Of a DNA stretch of 64,000 nucleotides, positions 44,961-58,094 are shown in pieces (the stretch's first letter is position 1; each line of letters opens with the position of its first letter). The stretch comes from Fragum whitleyi (taxonomy: Eukaryota; Mollusca; Bivalvia; Cardiida; Cardiidae): NCBI GenBank assembly GCA_948146395.1, contig OX411548.1:58609020-58673019 (forward strand), written 5' to 3'. The notes under the pieces are model-generated. The model made no database searches and was not told the DNA's origin. It worked only from the letters and a program-made list of their open reading frames with translations. Both the position numbers and the translations under genes were made by a program.

Positions 44961-45292
44961 AAAAGTATAGTTTCTCTTTCTGAACGACTTTATTATCAAC
45001 ATGTACATTCAAAATGAATTAAGCAAGAACCAAATCGCGATTTAACTGACATAACTGAAATTTAAAGCGTCTGATTGGTTCTTGACGAAATAGAAAGCTA
45101 TTAATTGAACTTTCATGCATATTTTATATAGGTTCAACCTGAACATAATAAGCGACATTGGATTCCATCCATTAAATTTCACTAAAAACTCGCTCCACTA
45201 AATCATTCCAAAATCGTTCACCTTATCAAATTCACTATGCTATTAACTGTACTCCCAACTCAGAAGTAGAGGAGCATATATTGATTTCATCA

Positions 45293-45740
45293 TGTCTGTC
45301 TCTCAGTCCATTGACCTTTTGCTTTCCGCTAGATAAACGGAGAAGCAATTGACCTGCAATAACGAAACTTTACACAAATATTGCCCATGACCGGAAGAAA
45401 TGCCTTATTGTTTCGGGGTCATTCATGTCACGGCCATCAGTAAATTTTAACAGTTTCCACTCTAACTAAACAACCAATTGACCCAAATCATAAAACTTGA
45501 CACAAATGTTGTTAATGACAAAGTGACCAATTTTGGAGTCACAAAGGTCGAAATCACAATTGAACTTCGTCCAAAAATTGTCTTGAGATTCAATCTCATG
45601 AAGTAAAAGACTTCCCTGCGAAAATAGATTTTCATCATGGACAAATCACTTGTTGAGGTCCACCTTGTGATACTTCTAATTAAAAATGTGATTGGAGAAG
45701 AAGTCATTCGAAAAATAATTTAAAGAAATTGCTTTGAGTG
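45293..45740 (+). mobile_element. Probable HINE-like fragment
   Basis: CATGTCTGTCTCTCAGTCC head, then two ~115-bp units with AAGCAATTGACC, AAACTTTACACAAATATTG and AATGACAAAGTGACC. Weak evidence only. Confidence 0.4.
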
Positions 45741-45803
45741 TATAAGTGTTAGGCTGTGCGTCCATTAGTTGGCTGTATGGTCCGTATCACTTTCTTCCTT
45801 TTA

Positions 45804-46360
45804 AGCTCACCTGAACACAACGTGCTCAAGGGGAGCTTTTAGGATCACCCTGACTGTGTCGTCCGTCGTGTGTCCGTCGTGTGTCGTCAACTTTCTTCAA
45901 ACTTCTTCTTCTCCTAAACCGCTAGGCCAATTTCAATGAAATTTTGCCAGAATGTTCCCTGGGTGACCCTCTTCAAAATTGTCGCTATATTCTAATTGGC
46001 CAATAAATATTGGTATGGCAGGGCGGGGCTTATTTGAGCCCAAAATCTTTGAACGACATCTCCTCCTGAACCACTTGGCAGATTTCACTGAAACTTTACA
46101 AGAATGTTCCTCTGATGACCCTCTTCAAATATAGTTGGCAAAATTTTCATTTGCCCATAGAAATGGGCGTGGCAGGGAAGGGCTAATTTTGAGTCTCCTC
46201 TGTCATGTATGGGTTGGCAGGGTCTATAATGACTGCTTATAATTCGAATAATGTCTCCTCTTCAACAATAAGGCAAATTTGAATGAATCTTTGCCAGAAA
46301 GTTTCTCTGGACCAATCGAATTCAGGTGAGCGGTTGAGGGCCTGAATTGTAATATTGTTT
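45804..46360 (+). mobile_element. HINE-like element, first core type, both ends visible
   Basis: 5' palindrome AGCTCACCTGAACAC / GTGCTCAAGGGGAGCT (45804-45837). A GTCGTCCGTCGTGTGTCC head precedes two or three units (CTCCTAAACCGCTAGGCC, GGGTGACCCTCTTC, GGTATGGCAGGGCGGGGC). The tail is TTCAGGTGAGCGGTTGAGGG with decayed hairpin and TTGTTT end. Confidence 0.8.
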
Positions 46361-46879
46361 CTTTCACCAGATTCAGACCTGTATAGCGATTCTCTTTGTT
46401 GAAATACATTGTCAAAAGACGAGACGTATTATGTGATTACCTGTGGTTGGCGGGAGGCGTCAGCTTCGTTAGTAGCTTGAGGTCACCGTCTCTAGAACGC
46501 ATTCCAACTTATCAGTACTTTCAGTATTTTGATTTCATATTTTATCCCGCGAATGAATAGGATTTCGCAGATCAGAAGCATATTGGGCGCATTATGCTAT
46601 ATTTATAAGTAAATGGATAAATAACTTTAAGATTGCGCTTCTCACTGAAAAAGCATGCAACCTTAAACAATAGTTTCAATCGAATAAATCGGTAACAGTT
46701 TTATTTTCTTTTATCACAACTAAAAACAAAAAAAAATCGAGAAAGAAGAAAATAAGATGTATTACGGTGCATGACATATAGTGTTAGAGCTTGGTATCTA
46801 CAGCACTGATATAAGTAACAGATTCTTATGGAAAAACATTTCTTCTGCTTTACTGTATTAGAATATTAAACATTTTAGC

Positions 46880-47115
46880 CATGACTTGTTTCCCGCTTGT
46901 CCGCCTGTTAACTTTCTCTTAGGGCCACCTTTTTGTCACCCGAACGCGGCCCGTTTTTTAAGCCGGACCACAATAAGAAACCAGCTCTATGTTCCGGCTG
47001 ACAAGATGTTGCAAGCCGTTTTCAAATTAAACCCATTTTGCGCGCATGTGCACGCGCTAAGCGGGTTCTTTGGCCCTTATTTTCGCAACAGAGTCCACAG
47101 TTTTCATCAGATTAA
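46880..47115 (+). other. GC-richer island of unknown nature
   Basis: Markedly more GC and CpG than its surroundings. A hairpin AGCCGGA...TCCGGCT lies at about 46962-47001, and a CGCGCATGTGCACGCG palindrome-like stretch at about 47040-47055. A 78-codon plus-strand ORF crosses it but shows no domain. It could be a transposon relic or a regulatory or exonic sequence; I cannot decide. Confidence 0.3.
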
Positions 47116-47475
47116 AGAATGATTATATAAATATGCTGACTGTTCTCATCGAAAATGGGTCAAGTCCGTCAAGTACCACGGGTAAAGGGGCCTTATTGAA
47201 AAAACGTTTAAATATCCTCTAAATCGCTTACTTTATATACTTTGTGCGCATCATATAGGTGTATGTATCTGGGAAAGACTCAATTTATTATTTGTGTAGC
47301 TATGTTACAAATATGACGCTCGATGTAAAATCATTACATGGAAAATAAGTTCATAATTTCAATGGTCTTTTATGTTATTTTTTTATCGAATATCCTTATT
47401 GACATTGTTCATTCATATTGATCCATTTCATCTTCCATCTACTGTTGAAGTCTGGGGGCTTCAAATAAAATTAAT

Positions 47476-47756
47476 GTCCGCCGTCATAGCGCAGTTGGTA
47501 GCGCGTTGGACTGTCAATCTAGAGGTCACGGGTTCGATCACCGACGGTGGCACTTATTCTTTCCGACTATTTGTCTCTCACATTGGTTGTTATCGTAGAC
47601 CTATGTAAAACAGCAGCTGAAGCCTAGGAAAGGATGTGATGGTAGCACTGGTGAGAGAAATACTAGGAATCTATTGTTAGGTGCTCCAGCCGCCGCGATA
47701 TAACTGAAAAAAGTGTTTAAAGCGGCGTAAAACTCAATCAATCAATCAATTGAATG
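47476..47756 (+). mobile_element. Full-length SINE with tRNA-Asp-like head
   Basis: The reference copy for this family: tRNA-like head (47480-47552), body starting TTTGTCTCTCACATTGG, AGGTGCTCCAGCCGCCGCG core, AAAGCGGCGTAAAACTC and an (AATC)n tail. Such elements are transcribed by Pol III and copied by a partner LINE; the AATC tail would be the LINE recognition end. The conserved core suggests one of the known bivalve SINE superfamilies, but I cannot assign which. Confidence 0.88.
47480..47552 (+). tRNA. tRNA-Asp(GUC)-like sequence, probably the head of a SINE
   Basis: 73 nt that fold as a tRNA. Acceptor GCCGTCA pairs with CGGTGGC at 6 of 7. The D stem GCGC/GCGC has loop AGTTGGTA, and anticodon arm TTGGA-CTGTCAA-TCTAG gives anticodon GTC. 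The T arm carries GGTTCGATC with one or two mismatches. The A box TAGCGCAGTTGG is perfect and the B box good. The SINE body follows directly, so this is most likely the internal RNA polymerase III promoter of the SINE and not a working tRNA gene. The T-stem mismatches support that. Confidence 0.7.
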
Positions 47757-49904
47757 AAATTAATAGCAGTTTAGTATCTAACAGTATCTATTTAGAGGAT
47801 AATGATTTATATCAATGTAATATGGATTATCTTTAATTGAAAGCACATATTTTCACAGGCGGGCAAGCCACGAGTGCTACTATTGCCTTTGTTGTTCACC
47901 AAATGAAAGATTTATCAATCCTACAAGAAAATCAAAACGGATATTATATTTCTTAATACAAAAAGAAGGAGAGACGACCATTGTAAATTTTGAGAAAATA
48001 TGATAAGTAAAATTTTGTGAAATGATCGTGAAGACTGTGAATAAACATGCAAGTAGAGGTAATAAGATTTTTTTCATCACCAAGACCCCTTTTTTCTATG
48101 GCACAGCAATGTATCGCAAAGCAGGAAATTCGATAGATGTCAATCTAAAGAACAATTCGGACAACAATTTTTCATATAAAAAAATTCAATTCAGAGAAGA
48201 AGATATTCTTTAATATATCTCTACAATTGGGTACATTTTTCGCTGATTCGTCGGCACCCATGTTTTTTTCGCTTATCATAATATCTGGAAGAAATCTCGG
48301 AAATATAGCATGTCTTAACGTTCAAGTAAAGTTTTATTGAATTCTAACCAATTGTTTCAGAATGGAATTTTTTATGTTTCAACCCATGGCACACTTTTTA
48401 TTGACGCTATCTCAAACGAAATTTCCATGGCAGAACCTGTCACACTGTAGGGAAGAGTATAATCTGTAACATAAGGACAGATTTCGACTAAAAGCTTAAC
48501 AATTCTAAGAGATTTTGCAACATAGCACACGAGTAAACATATAAAATGAATTTGAAAGTTATAAAAGGTGAGAATCTTCAAATATTTCAGTTTATAACCA
48601 TGAAAATTAGAAAAGGAGAAAAAGAAAAGTGATGAGTTTGCGATAAATCGCGAAAGTAACTTGTCTTTCACCTGAATCTGAAGATGTAACAGACTTAAAA
48701 ATGATAAAAAAAAAAATGGGTAAAGGCAGAATAAGTAAATACAACATACGTTCTCAGCAGCCATTGTAGAGCTAAAACAACGTGTGTTTGTATCTTTTGG
48801 ATAGAATCTGAGACAGCTTTCATTGCGAACCCTAAACATGTTTTCGTACAGAGGTATTTGTTTGTTGTAACAGTTTCCGGGGTTGTAACCGACTCACCAA
48901 GAAACCTACTTAAAGGGACGGGTTCGATTTGCACTTGTCTTCAAACCATCAGTTGAATCTAGGCTTTGGTCTTGGTAAAAGCGTCCATTATCTTACTGAA
49001 ATGAAAAGAAATGCTAGACACTGATGATAAGGCAACAGTAATAAGCTAGATGAAAATTTCTTTACAGTGTACCGATGATAATTTACCATACTATTACTAC
49101 TTATATATTGTTGTAATTTGCATTGATCCTATGAAATGTCCCACTGATACGATTACACCCATTTATTCTTGAATACTTAGTACCTGGAATGCTAAATCCA
49201 TCCCAGATTACAAACCACTGAGCTGGGCATCTATTCTTAAGAGTTCTAAAAATCTTTTCTTTTGTTTCAATCCACGACTAGAATGATTTAAGCTGATTGC
49301 TAATAGAATTACTTCAAAAGGAGAAATTGTATTCAGTCTGTTCCGGTATTTAAAAATAAATACGCATAGCAAAATCTACATGCGATAAACAAGAAGCGAC
49401 TAAAAAATACAGTGTAATAACGTCTAAATGGCAAAACGACGTTACAAAATGTTAAGCATAAGACGTAACGGGTAAATTTGGCGGTCACGACTGAATCAAA
49501 TGACGTCCACTGGATGATTTTCAAGTAAAAGCAGCGAAAATAGTTTATATTTCATCACTCTTTTATCAAATATACAATAACATGCAAACCACTCAAAGAA
49601 AAAATGTTAACCTGTTACAGAAATATGGATTGTACCACATTCAATATACACTCAATTTGCAAGAGCAGTAAAACGAAAACTAATGAAAGCAAATCCGAAA
49701 CGAAACAAAACTCTATCCGAACCTTATTAAAACCATAACATTTTCCCACCAAACAACGGTGTATAAACTTAATTAGGTCGAATTCGTGGAAATTAAACTT
49801 TTATACCAGAGTTTGTCTTGTTCTTTGAGCGAGATATATTTTAGAAATACTTATAATATGACCGGTCGTTCGAACGTCAAAAAAAAAGAGTCTGTGGGAC
49901 TAGG
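47757..49904 (+). other. Intergenic, nothing recognised
   Basis: AT-rich. A 155-codon minus-strand ORF at 48372-48839 has biased, low-complexity composition (F, S, L) and no recognisable domain or splice support. Confidence 0.45.
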
Positions 49905-52900
49905 CCATGGGCTGAGAATAGTTTGCAGGGAGTTTTGCAGACCATATTTTTCATAAAGCCCTATGTCTTGCGATTATTTTAAGACATGTTAGCCCTCTGA
50001 GAGTGGTAGCTTTATCATGTAACATAACGTTACCTACACCACCTATCAAATTTAAATGTATGACATTGAAATTTTTAAAACATAATATTTTGAAGAAAAC
50101 ATTGTCAAATGATAAAAATGACTATATTTCCCACTAAAGCTATTCAAGAGCAAATACCAATTGAATATTGTACTCTAATATGTAACATTATCAATTATAC
50201 AACATTTTTCTAAAAACAATGCCTAATGATTCCTTTCACAATTTCATTAATGAAAATAAAGCATTTCTTTTGTTATTGTCAAAAAGGTAGTCTAATTATC
50301 TTTCCAAAACTGCAAAGAGTAACTCTCTACGTTACCAAATGTGAATGTAATACACAAATGAATATAGCGACCCCCAGTTACGAGCAGTGAATAAAATAAG
50401 TGTCTTTTTGCTATCAGTGTAAAAAAATTATTCGTTTATTCCACTAAATTCCTCTAAAATTGAACTTATATACTGATTGAATAAAAAAATGTTTGGAAAA
50501 AAAAATGTGAATTTCTGGGGTTTAAGTGGATGGGTAACGTATATAACATTTATGCATACAGCACTTTTTTGATGTTACATTACACTGCATTAATTCCGAT
50601 TCCATAGCTTTTATCCTTCGAAGTATATTTCAATAATCTGACAATTAAAAGCTAGTTGATAGTTTTTTTTAAAAAAATAGTTGATTATGATACAATGTCT
50701 AATTGATAACATATGTAGGCCCAAACACTGATGTGAAATACATGTATAATATAGCAAGATAATTAATTCTCAATTCATAAAACTCAGCATATTTTTTTCT
50801 ATCCACATGAGCTCTACCTCTCGAACAGGGAAGTTTTGATGATTGATTTCAAAGAGTAGCATGTCTTACAAATAATTAAAACATGTTGCCATCTGAAAGT
50901 GATAGCTTTATCATGTAATATTACGTTACATGCACTATCTGTAATATTTATATAATTATAAATTATAATGTATTTATTTGATTACATCTCTCAAATGATT
51001 AAAATAAATGTTCTGACCAGGACAAGGACTAAAAGACTTTTGAGACTGATATAAAAAAGAAATTAGCCTCCTGTAGTGTTACATACGTTACATTTTCACA
51101 TTGGATAATGTCTGACAATTTGCGCCCTAATGATTGGGAGAGACATATATAGATCAGAAGAAAAACATACAGATATTTGTTAAACTCATTGAATTAGTTT
51201 CAATTTGTATTTAAAGAAGTAAACATTTATATTGAATGTTCATACAGATGATGCTGTACTGATCAGAACTTTCCTATATTAATTTGTACGTGGTAACATA
51301 TTTAACATCAGGCTAATTATTATGTGTGTTATGACTTGCCAAGGAAAAAAATCAATGTCTGACAACAAAGTTTTTGCTAAGCAACAGTGATTTTAAATAA
51401 CAAGATAGGTTGTGGGTAATTGGGCACATGCAATCTATCTGAAAATGGTGTGTGTGTGTTTGAAACTGTCTAGTTTTTCTAGCTCCGGTTACTTTTTTAA
51501 AAAAAGTTAAATGAAAGTAAATAACACAAAATCTTCAACAGAAAGTATTTGGGTAAAAAATACTGATCAAATTCAATATATTGATGAAAAATAAGAAATG
51601 ATTATTATCCTACACATTACAAATGTTACATGTGTTACCGTTTTACATATTTATGTTCATATGTAAGGTCACATTTTCTCTATGCCATATTTTCTTTTAA
51701 CCATGTATTTAGTAAAAGACCAAAATATCAATCAGTTTTTATTAGGCTATTATAGCTCAAATAAGACTAGAAATCTGTATTTATTCTGTCATTGTTTTAA
51801 AGTCTTAAGGTTCAATTTTGTATTTACACAATGTTGCATTAATCTGTTATGTGGATTCATTTGTTACAAGCTAAATGGCAGACACTTGACAATGAAGTAA
51901 TATATTAATTTTCGTCTTGGTTGGTATACCTCTATCTACCATAAGAGACCAATATTCAAATAGGAAGTTTAGGCAAACCCCATACCTTTTAGAAAGAAGC
52001 ACAAGCTGGACAAAATATCTAACTTGCTTTGTGTCAGCGAAAACCTGGAAACTTGAAAGCATCTTTGTGACTACAATGTTACTAAATTGGCTTCAATTCA
52101 TTTTGCATGTCCACTTGATCAGCTAGAGTAATCCAGTTGGTTTCTTTTATAACTAGTAGGGTTTTTTCAGTTTGTTGCTCAAACCATTATTTTGGATTTA
52201 CATGAATAGTTAGATAGCCTATTTATGCTTTACAGGTATGGGGATTAACCATAGGTGCTCGCAGTCACAGATATTCAGATTTATCCTTTGATCACAAACT
52301 ATCAAAATACATCATTACCTGAATTTGATTTGTTTAAAAATGGGGTTCTACGCCGCTTTTAACAATCGCTCAGTTATATCGCCCATCTGGAGCGCCTAAC
52401 AATGGATTCGTGGTACAGACAGGATGAGTACCGTTGTCTGGACAATTTGAATGATACTCCAACACGCTACCATCTGCACTTTGAAGGTGGCTTCTATCTG
52501 AATTTGAAGTTGTGACTGAAACTTGTCAATCATAAATTAGGCTTCTGATTATAAAGGATTATGTAATTCCTTTTATCTTTTTTCTTAAATATAGCTTTTA
52601 TCAAAAATTGATAAATACACTAATGGTAATGGATGTAGCAAAACTAAATCATTTTAGCAAAGGAAACATATGTAACAGTCAAATATGGGAAAATTATGCT
52701 GTAAGTCAATTTCGTCTTCATAACTTGAATCGGAAATTGTATTATCTAAAAAAATTAATGAATTTAAAATAAGATACCATGAAATCATGAAGCCAAATAA
52801 GTATAAGATATTAATAAGTAAGTAAGATGTTTTCACATGTCACTGGGAAAAGGGAAGTGACTAAACCACCCTGCTACACAGAGTTTTGGCAATAAACACA

Positions 52901-54025
52901 CCCGAGTGGTGTGGCTTAAACTGTGATATACAGATCATTAGTCAAGCACCAAACCACTAGGCTTTCAAAGGTGTTCAAGTTCATTTTACTATTTGTGCAC
53001 GGTATCTAAAACAGTCTCTTTGAAAATAATAAAAGGGGCTGTTATCAGTTTTGGCCCTGATTCATAGGATAGCAACAAAATGATAGTATTTAATGAGGTT
53101 CTTGGAATTCAAAATTATTGTTTGTTTTCTGGAGTGGAACAAAATCTATTTTAGACAGAGTAAACATAGTTTATTATCAGTAAATACTTCTTTTTGTGTA
53201 AGGTCACGTAAATTACAACCTTGCATCGAACTGGTTGTATTGAAAATTAATCATGTCAAAAACTCTTCACACAGGAAAACTTGTGACAATCCAACGTTTT
53301 GCTTGTTTTATTTCATATGTCTTATTATTATTTGTTGTTTAAATCATATTTCTTACTTATGCTAGCAAAAGTAACGTATTTTACAGAAAAATGCCTGGCA
53401 TAAATGTTTAAAGTGATTTTAATTCTATTTATACTGCCAAAGCAATTATTTATAGATACTCTAGATAGTTACACTGTGGTTGATACAGTTCAAAATAAGA
53501 AGTTACATAAAAACACTATATGAAATTTTTGAGCTACGTACTATACCATTACTTTTACATTTGCTTTACAGTAAATGTATAAAGACAGCTATTAATACTA
53601 CAAAACTTTTAAGATATAGAAAGTGTGGATTTTATTATAAATCATGACGATTTGGACCCAAAAGTGGGTAAAATGCTTCCTAAAAACGATTGAATTACAT
53701 TTTTTATGAATTTGGTAACGCAAATTACAAAAATATCATGATTTATTTTTTTGTAATACCAATGAAAATAACCTCCCTGCATTGAACTGTCATCATAAAA
53801 GCTAAAATTATTGGTATTGTTGCTTCTATGAATACTTTTAACTTTTATATTTTTAAATAAATAGAGAGTAACGTGTGTTATTTTGATGTCACTCCCTTAA
53901 GCTACCACTTTCGGAGGGCTTACATGTCTCATTTTGAAGCTTATACATTGCTGTATTGAGAAATCATAGTGACCAAAACTCCCCCTGGTGGATCTACAGT
54001 CAGCTCACGGCTAGACAATTTAAAG
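49905..54025. mobile_element. 4.1-kb segment bounded by long imperfect inverted repeats
   Basis: The left arm (about 49905-50040) has CTAGGCCATGGGCTGA, GGGAGTTTTG, AGACATGTTAGCCCTC and AGTGGTAGCTT. The right arm (about 53870-54022) has the same blocks in reverse complement: CTAGCCGTGAGCTGA, GGGGGAGTTTTGG, AGACATGTAAGCCCTC and AGTGGTAGCTT. A third, direct copy of the inner part lies at 50815-50940. No transposase was recognised. Short protein-like frames occur near 51,920-52,130 on both strands but are broken by stops. A GTAACG-type motif recurs inside. Target duplications were not identified. Confidence 0.55.
52340..52490 (-). mobile_element. Degenerate SINE copy, minus strand (Asp-type family)
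   Basis: Minus-strand reading: head GGTAGCGTGTTGGAGTATC, body CACGAATCCATTGTTAGGC, CTCCAG and GCGATATAACTGAGCG, tail AAAGCGGCGTAGAA. Much of the body between head and core is missing. It lies inside the 4.1-kb inverted-repeat segment. Confidence 0.7.
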
Positions 54026-54386
54026 ACCAGCATTTTGATGTATATTTCCTTTAGTTGAAAAGATATTGATGAATGCTTTTATTCTTGCTGAATATGTTCC
54101 AGATGGATTTTGAATATTAAATTAAGTTATGTTGATGTTAAGTATAAAAACATGCATGAAAAACATTATGGGTATAATTATGACTTTTTCGCGTAAAGTA
54201 GGACAATTTTGAAAATGAATAAACACAAGAATAAACTCATTAGATCTAGCCGAAATTGTACAAAAATATAATTGAATAAATTCGGGTTCAGATGTATTTC
54301 AGAAAAAAATTTGTATTAATTTATTCTAAAGAAATACTGAATTTATGCGATTTTGAAAAAATGACTGTCGAAAAAGCGACGTTTTT

Positions 54387-55124
54387 AGCTCACCTGTGCA
54401 TGAAATGCTCAAGGTGAGCTATTGTGATCGTACAATGTCCGTCGTCCGTCGTCAGTCGTCCGTCGTCCGCCGTCGACAATTTCTTTAAACATCTCCTCCT
54501 TAACCAGTGGGCCAATCTTGATGAAACTTAGCATGGATGTTCCTTGGGTCAAGCTCTACCAAAGTTCTTCAAATAAATGAAATCCATCCTTAACTTTCCC
54601 TTTATCCTTTACAGAAAGGGTGAAATTAGGAAAATCTTCAAAAATCTTCTTCTCTGAAACCATAAGGCAGACAGCTTTCATATTTGGTATGTAGCATCAT
54701 CTAGTGGAAATCTACCAAGTCTTTACATATCAAGACCCTGGGGTCATATTTAGGCTTTGCCCAGGCGCAACGCTATATACAAAGAATCAAAGAGCAAACT
54801 TTTTCAAAAATCTTCTTCTCTGAAACTAGATGGCAGACAGCTTTCATATTTGGTATGTGGCATCATCTAGTGGACCTCTATCAAGTTTGTTCATTTCAAG
54901 ACCCTGGGGTCACATTTTGGCTTCACCTGTCTGCATCCCTTTTTATATAGAATCAAAGATAGAAAAGGCAAATTTTTCTTGCTCTTGGCTGAATATATTC
55001 CATGGTATTGATCTTATGTAGAAATTATTCTCCTTGTTGACATCTGCCTATTGAATTAATGTGATGCCCCAGGGGTCTGAGAGACTCAGATGAGCGATCT
55101 AGGACCATCATGGTCCTCTTGTTT
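54387..55124 (+). mobile_element. Complete HINE-like element, fifth core type
   Basis: 5' palindrome AGCTCACCTGTGCATG / AATGCTCAAGGTGAGCT, then a GTCCGTCGTCCGTCGTC head. One first-type unit is followed by two fifth-type units (TTCTCTGAAAC, GCAGACAGCTTTCATATTTG, GGCATCATCTAGTGG). The tail is AGATGAGCGATCTAGGACC, with hairpin GGACC-atcat-GGTCC, then CTCTTGTTT. Confidence 0.85.
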
Positions 55125-56067
55125 AAGCAATCTGTCGCTACTGACATTTTTCCTTCCTGGTCGCTATCTTTTTGCGCCATCATACAGGCGTAAGACTTAC
55201 ATGGCGTAGTTCATGTAACATGGTTAATTTTCGCACCTCTCACACTATCATTCTTTATGATATTACAACGCTCCTGCGTTTTCTGTTACATGTGACGGCG
55301 TCATTTTTAGTGTATAAATTGGGATTAATGGCAATTAAATAACTTTTTTATTGTATAAGATTACTATAAGACATATCGAAATACCACACTTTCAGAGACC
55401 TTTTATTTGATACCAGATTAAAATGTGCAAATACTTTTTAGTTGCGAAAAAATGGTTTAATTTGTGAACGGATCGCCTATTTTGACGTGACCGGCAACTT
55501 TTGCCGTTTTTTATGAACGTTTTTTTTATGCGCGACGTCTAAGCCAGTTCCTTCAGTCTTCAATATTCAATATTATATATCAGGAATGATTAAAGTCTAC
55601 GAACAAGTGTTTAATATGTTTTATGTGGTAGATGTGACTATACAGATTGATATATAGAGGAGTCCGATATTTGTTGTAAACGGATTTATTTATTTGTTTT
55701 TTCAAAGAAATACAACGAAAACAAACAAGTAAAAGTATTAAAAATCTACTTTGATATTTCTTTATAAATTAGCATAAAGACAAAAAATGATAATAATAGT
55801 AATTAAAAGTAGTAAATCTTACTTAAATGTTGAATGCAACTTCCAAATCAGCATGAAAATTACCATGGCATTGTGTTGTTTGTTAACAGAACTGTGTCGT
55901 TTTAATTGAATCTGTTTAATGTATGTTAAAGTGTTTTGAAGTAACGACGTGTTTGTTATTATTAGTAGTATTTTTGTTTTTATACATATATTTGTTTTTT
56001 TAATATCGCCTTTGGAATTCCGAGACCTGTTTACGATTGTATTCACCAGCATCTCCGTCTGTTCGTC
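55125..56067 (+). other. Intergenic, nothing recognised
   Basis: AT-rich and without supported features. The ORFs at 55.8-56.2 kb overlap the start of a SINE and carry no domain. Confidence 0.45.
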
Positions 56068-56350
56068 TGTCCGACGCCGCCTGCAAAACGCAGTTGGAAG
56101 CGTGTTAGACTTCAAATCATCAATCATGATCCAAGTCGGGGTGGGGGGGGGACATATCTTGGCAGAGTTTTATCTACTACCAAAGGATAGAAATTGTAAA
56201 CATGAGTGACATAGCGGTTTGATGCTAGGAAAATATGTAATAGTATTCAGTATTGGTGGGAGAATAACAGGAAATTCACTGTAAGCTGTCCCAACCCCGG
56301 TATGACTAAAAAACTGTTAAAGGGATTCTTAACCTCATGACACAAACAAA
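56068..56350 (+). mobile_element. Degenerate full-length SINE (Asp-type family)
   Basis: tRNA-like head remnant GCCGCCTGCAAAACGCAGTTGG with AAGCGTGTTAGACTTCAAATC, then a G tract. The body remnants are GATGCTAGGAAAATATG, TGTAAGCTGTCCCAACCCCG and ACTGTTAAAGGGATTCTTAA. It is older than the 47.5-kb copy. Confidence 0.65.
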
Positions 56351-57184
56351 CAGTCCGACTGTCCGTTTATAAATCCGTCTGTTCAATGTTTTGACTGCGT
56401 TTGTACATTATCTAAGAGGGATTCACATTCAGACACGTATTCTTTTTCAAGTGAAAATACTATGTGTTGATATTTCTCTCTTCGCTTCTTCGGACAAGTG
56501 ACTTTGAAAATTTTCTGGTAACTTATTTCCATGATCGCCGCCGTATTGCCGCTTTTTAATAAGTTTTGGTGAACAAAGAAAATCAAATGTCTCGAACTAA
56601 ATAATACAAATAATAGATGATCTATATTTGACATGGAAATTGTACATACAGCTATTTCAAACGTCCCATTACAGCACCTTTCTCTTTTGTATTTTGATTT
56701 TCTTGACATTCTATGATAACATACAGAATTATGAATATATATTATCCCTCTTGCTTGTTCTTTGGATTAAATCAGAGATGATCTAAAATCAATATACTTC
56801 GTAATGCAACTCGTTTTTCAGGTAAAATATTTAATAGTGAAGTAGAAAAATAGATATTTCATATATCAAATATATTTGATAACCTGTGTGATATAAGCCC
56901 TAGAGCTAACCTTTGAATCTTATGATGCAAAGGAAATAAGGATAAAACCCAAGGCTACCAATGATAAGAACCCTTCCTCTATTGGTAGTATTTCATGGTA
57001 GATAATCACTCGCAAATCTTTCGTCAGGGAATTGGGATTACTAAGAATCAGAAAACGTTCAGATGATTATTACCAGACGACTGAAAAATCATAATAATGA
57101 TATTAAAACCGCCCTAAACTTCTCATCCGAACTTAAGTCGTCTAGTGAATGTGGTTGTGGAGAAGATGTTATAGAATTCAAAGT

Positions 57185-58094
57185 GAAAATATGACCATTC
57201 CTGTCTATATTTATGGGCAAATCAGATTGTCATGAATCATTTTAAAGGAATATTCTGGCAAAGAATTTAAATTCATTTAAATTTCCTCTGATGATTTATG
57301 AGAGATGTTAGTCATGGTATTTCAAAGCGGAAAATGGCTTGGCTAATCAAAATTCTAAACAATTTTGGGGAAAAGATCACCAAGGGAACATTCCGGCAAA
57401 GTTTCATTGAAATCTGCCCAGAAGCCCAGGAGGACATCTATCACACATAAATACATAGTAGGAATGACACGCCCTGTCACGCCCACATTTATGGGACAAT
57501 CAGAATTTCATGAACAATTTTCACAAAGGCCACAAAGGGAACAAAATCACAAAGTTTCATTAAATTCGTCCCAGTGGTATAGTAGATATTATTCCGAGAT
57601 TTCAGAGTAAAAAATGTCACGCTCTACAACGCCCATATTTATTGGCCAATCAGAATTTCGCGAACAATTTCGGAAGAGCGTCAGCAAAAGGAACTGAGAG
57701 AAACCCATTGAAATCATCCAAATGGTTAAGGAGAAGATGTCGTTCAAAGATTACATAATGAAATGCCACACCCTGCAACGCCCATATTTATGGTCAAATA
57801 ATAAAAATTTTGGAAGGTGGTCACCCACGGTATAATCTGACAAATTATATCGAACATCGCTTAGTGGTGGTGCCGTTCAAGGTCTCGTTGAAAGATTTCA
57901 GAACGGAAAAATGTTACGCCCAGCTGCTCCCATATTTATAAGTAAATCAGAATTTCAATTTTGGAAGAGGGTCATCCTAGGAACATTTCATTGAAATCGG
58001 CTTAAAGGTTTCAGAGAAGAAGAAGCAATTTATAATTATTAACGACGGACTCAGGGTCATCCTAATAGCTCCCCTTGAGAACTTATGTGGGCTA
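57185..58094 (-). mobile_element. HINE-like element, first core type, about five units
   Basis: Minus orientation. Units repeat CGCCCATATTTATGGGC, AATCAGAATTTC, GGAACATTC and CCAGTGGTTCAGGAG-like blocks. The 5' end is clear: CGACGGACTCAGGGTCATCC, then palindrome AGCTCCCCTTGAGAAC / TTATGTGGGCT (58068-58094). The 3' end is not resolved. Confidence 0.7.

Noticed and set aside
47480..47552. Functional tRNA-Asp gene
   Set aside because: The SINE body follows without a Pol III terminator, T-arm pairing is imperfect, and related heads occur at 56068, 52455 and 63260.
48372..48839. 155-codon minus-strand ORF
   Set aside because: Biased F/S/L composition, no recognisable domain, no supporting signals.
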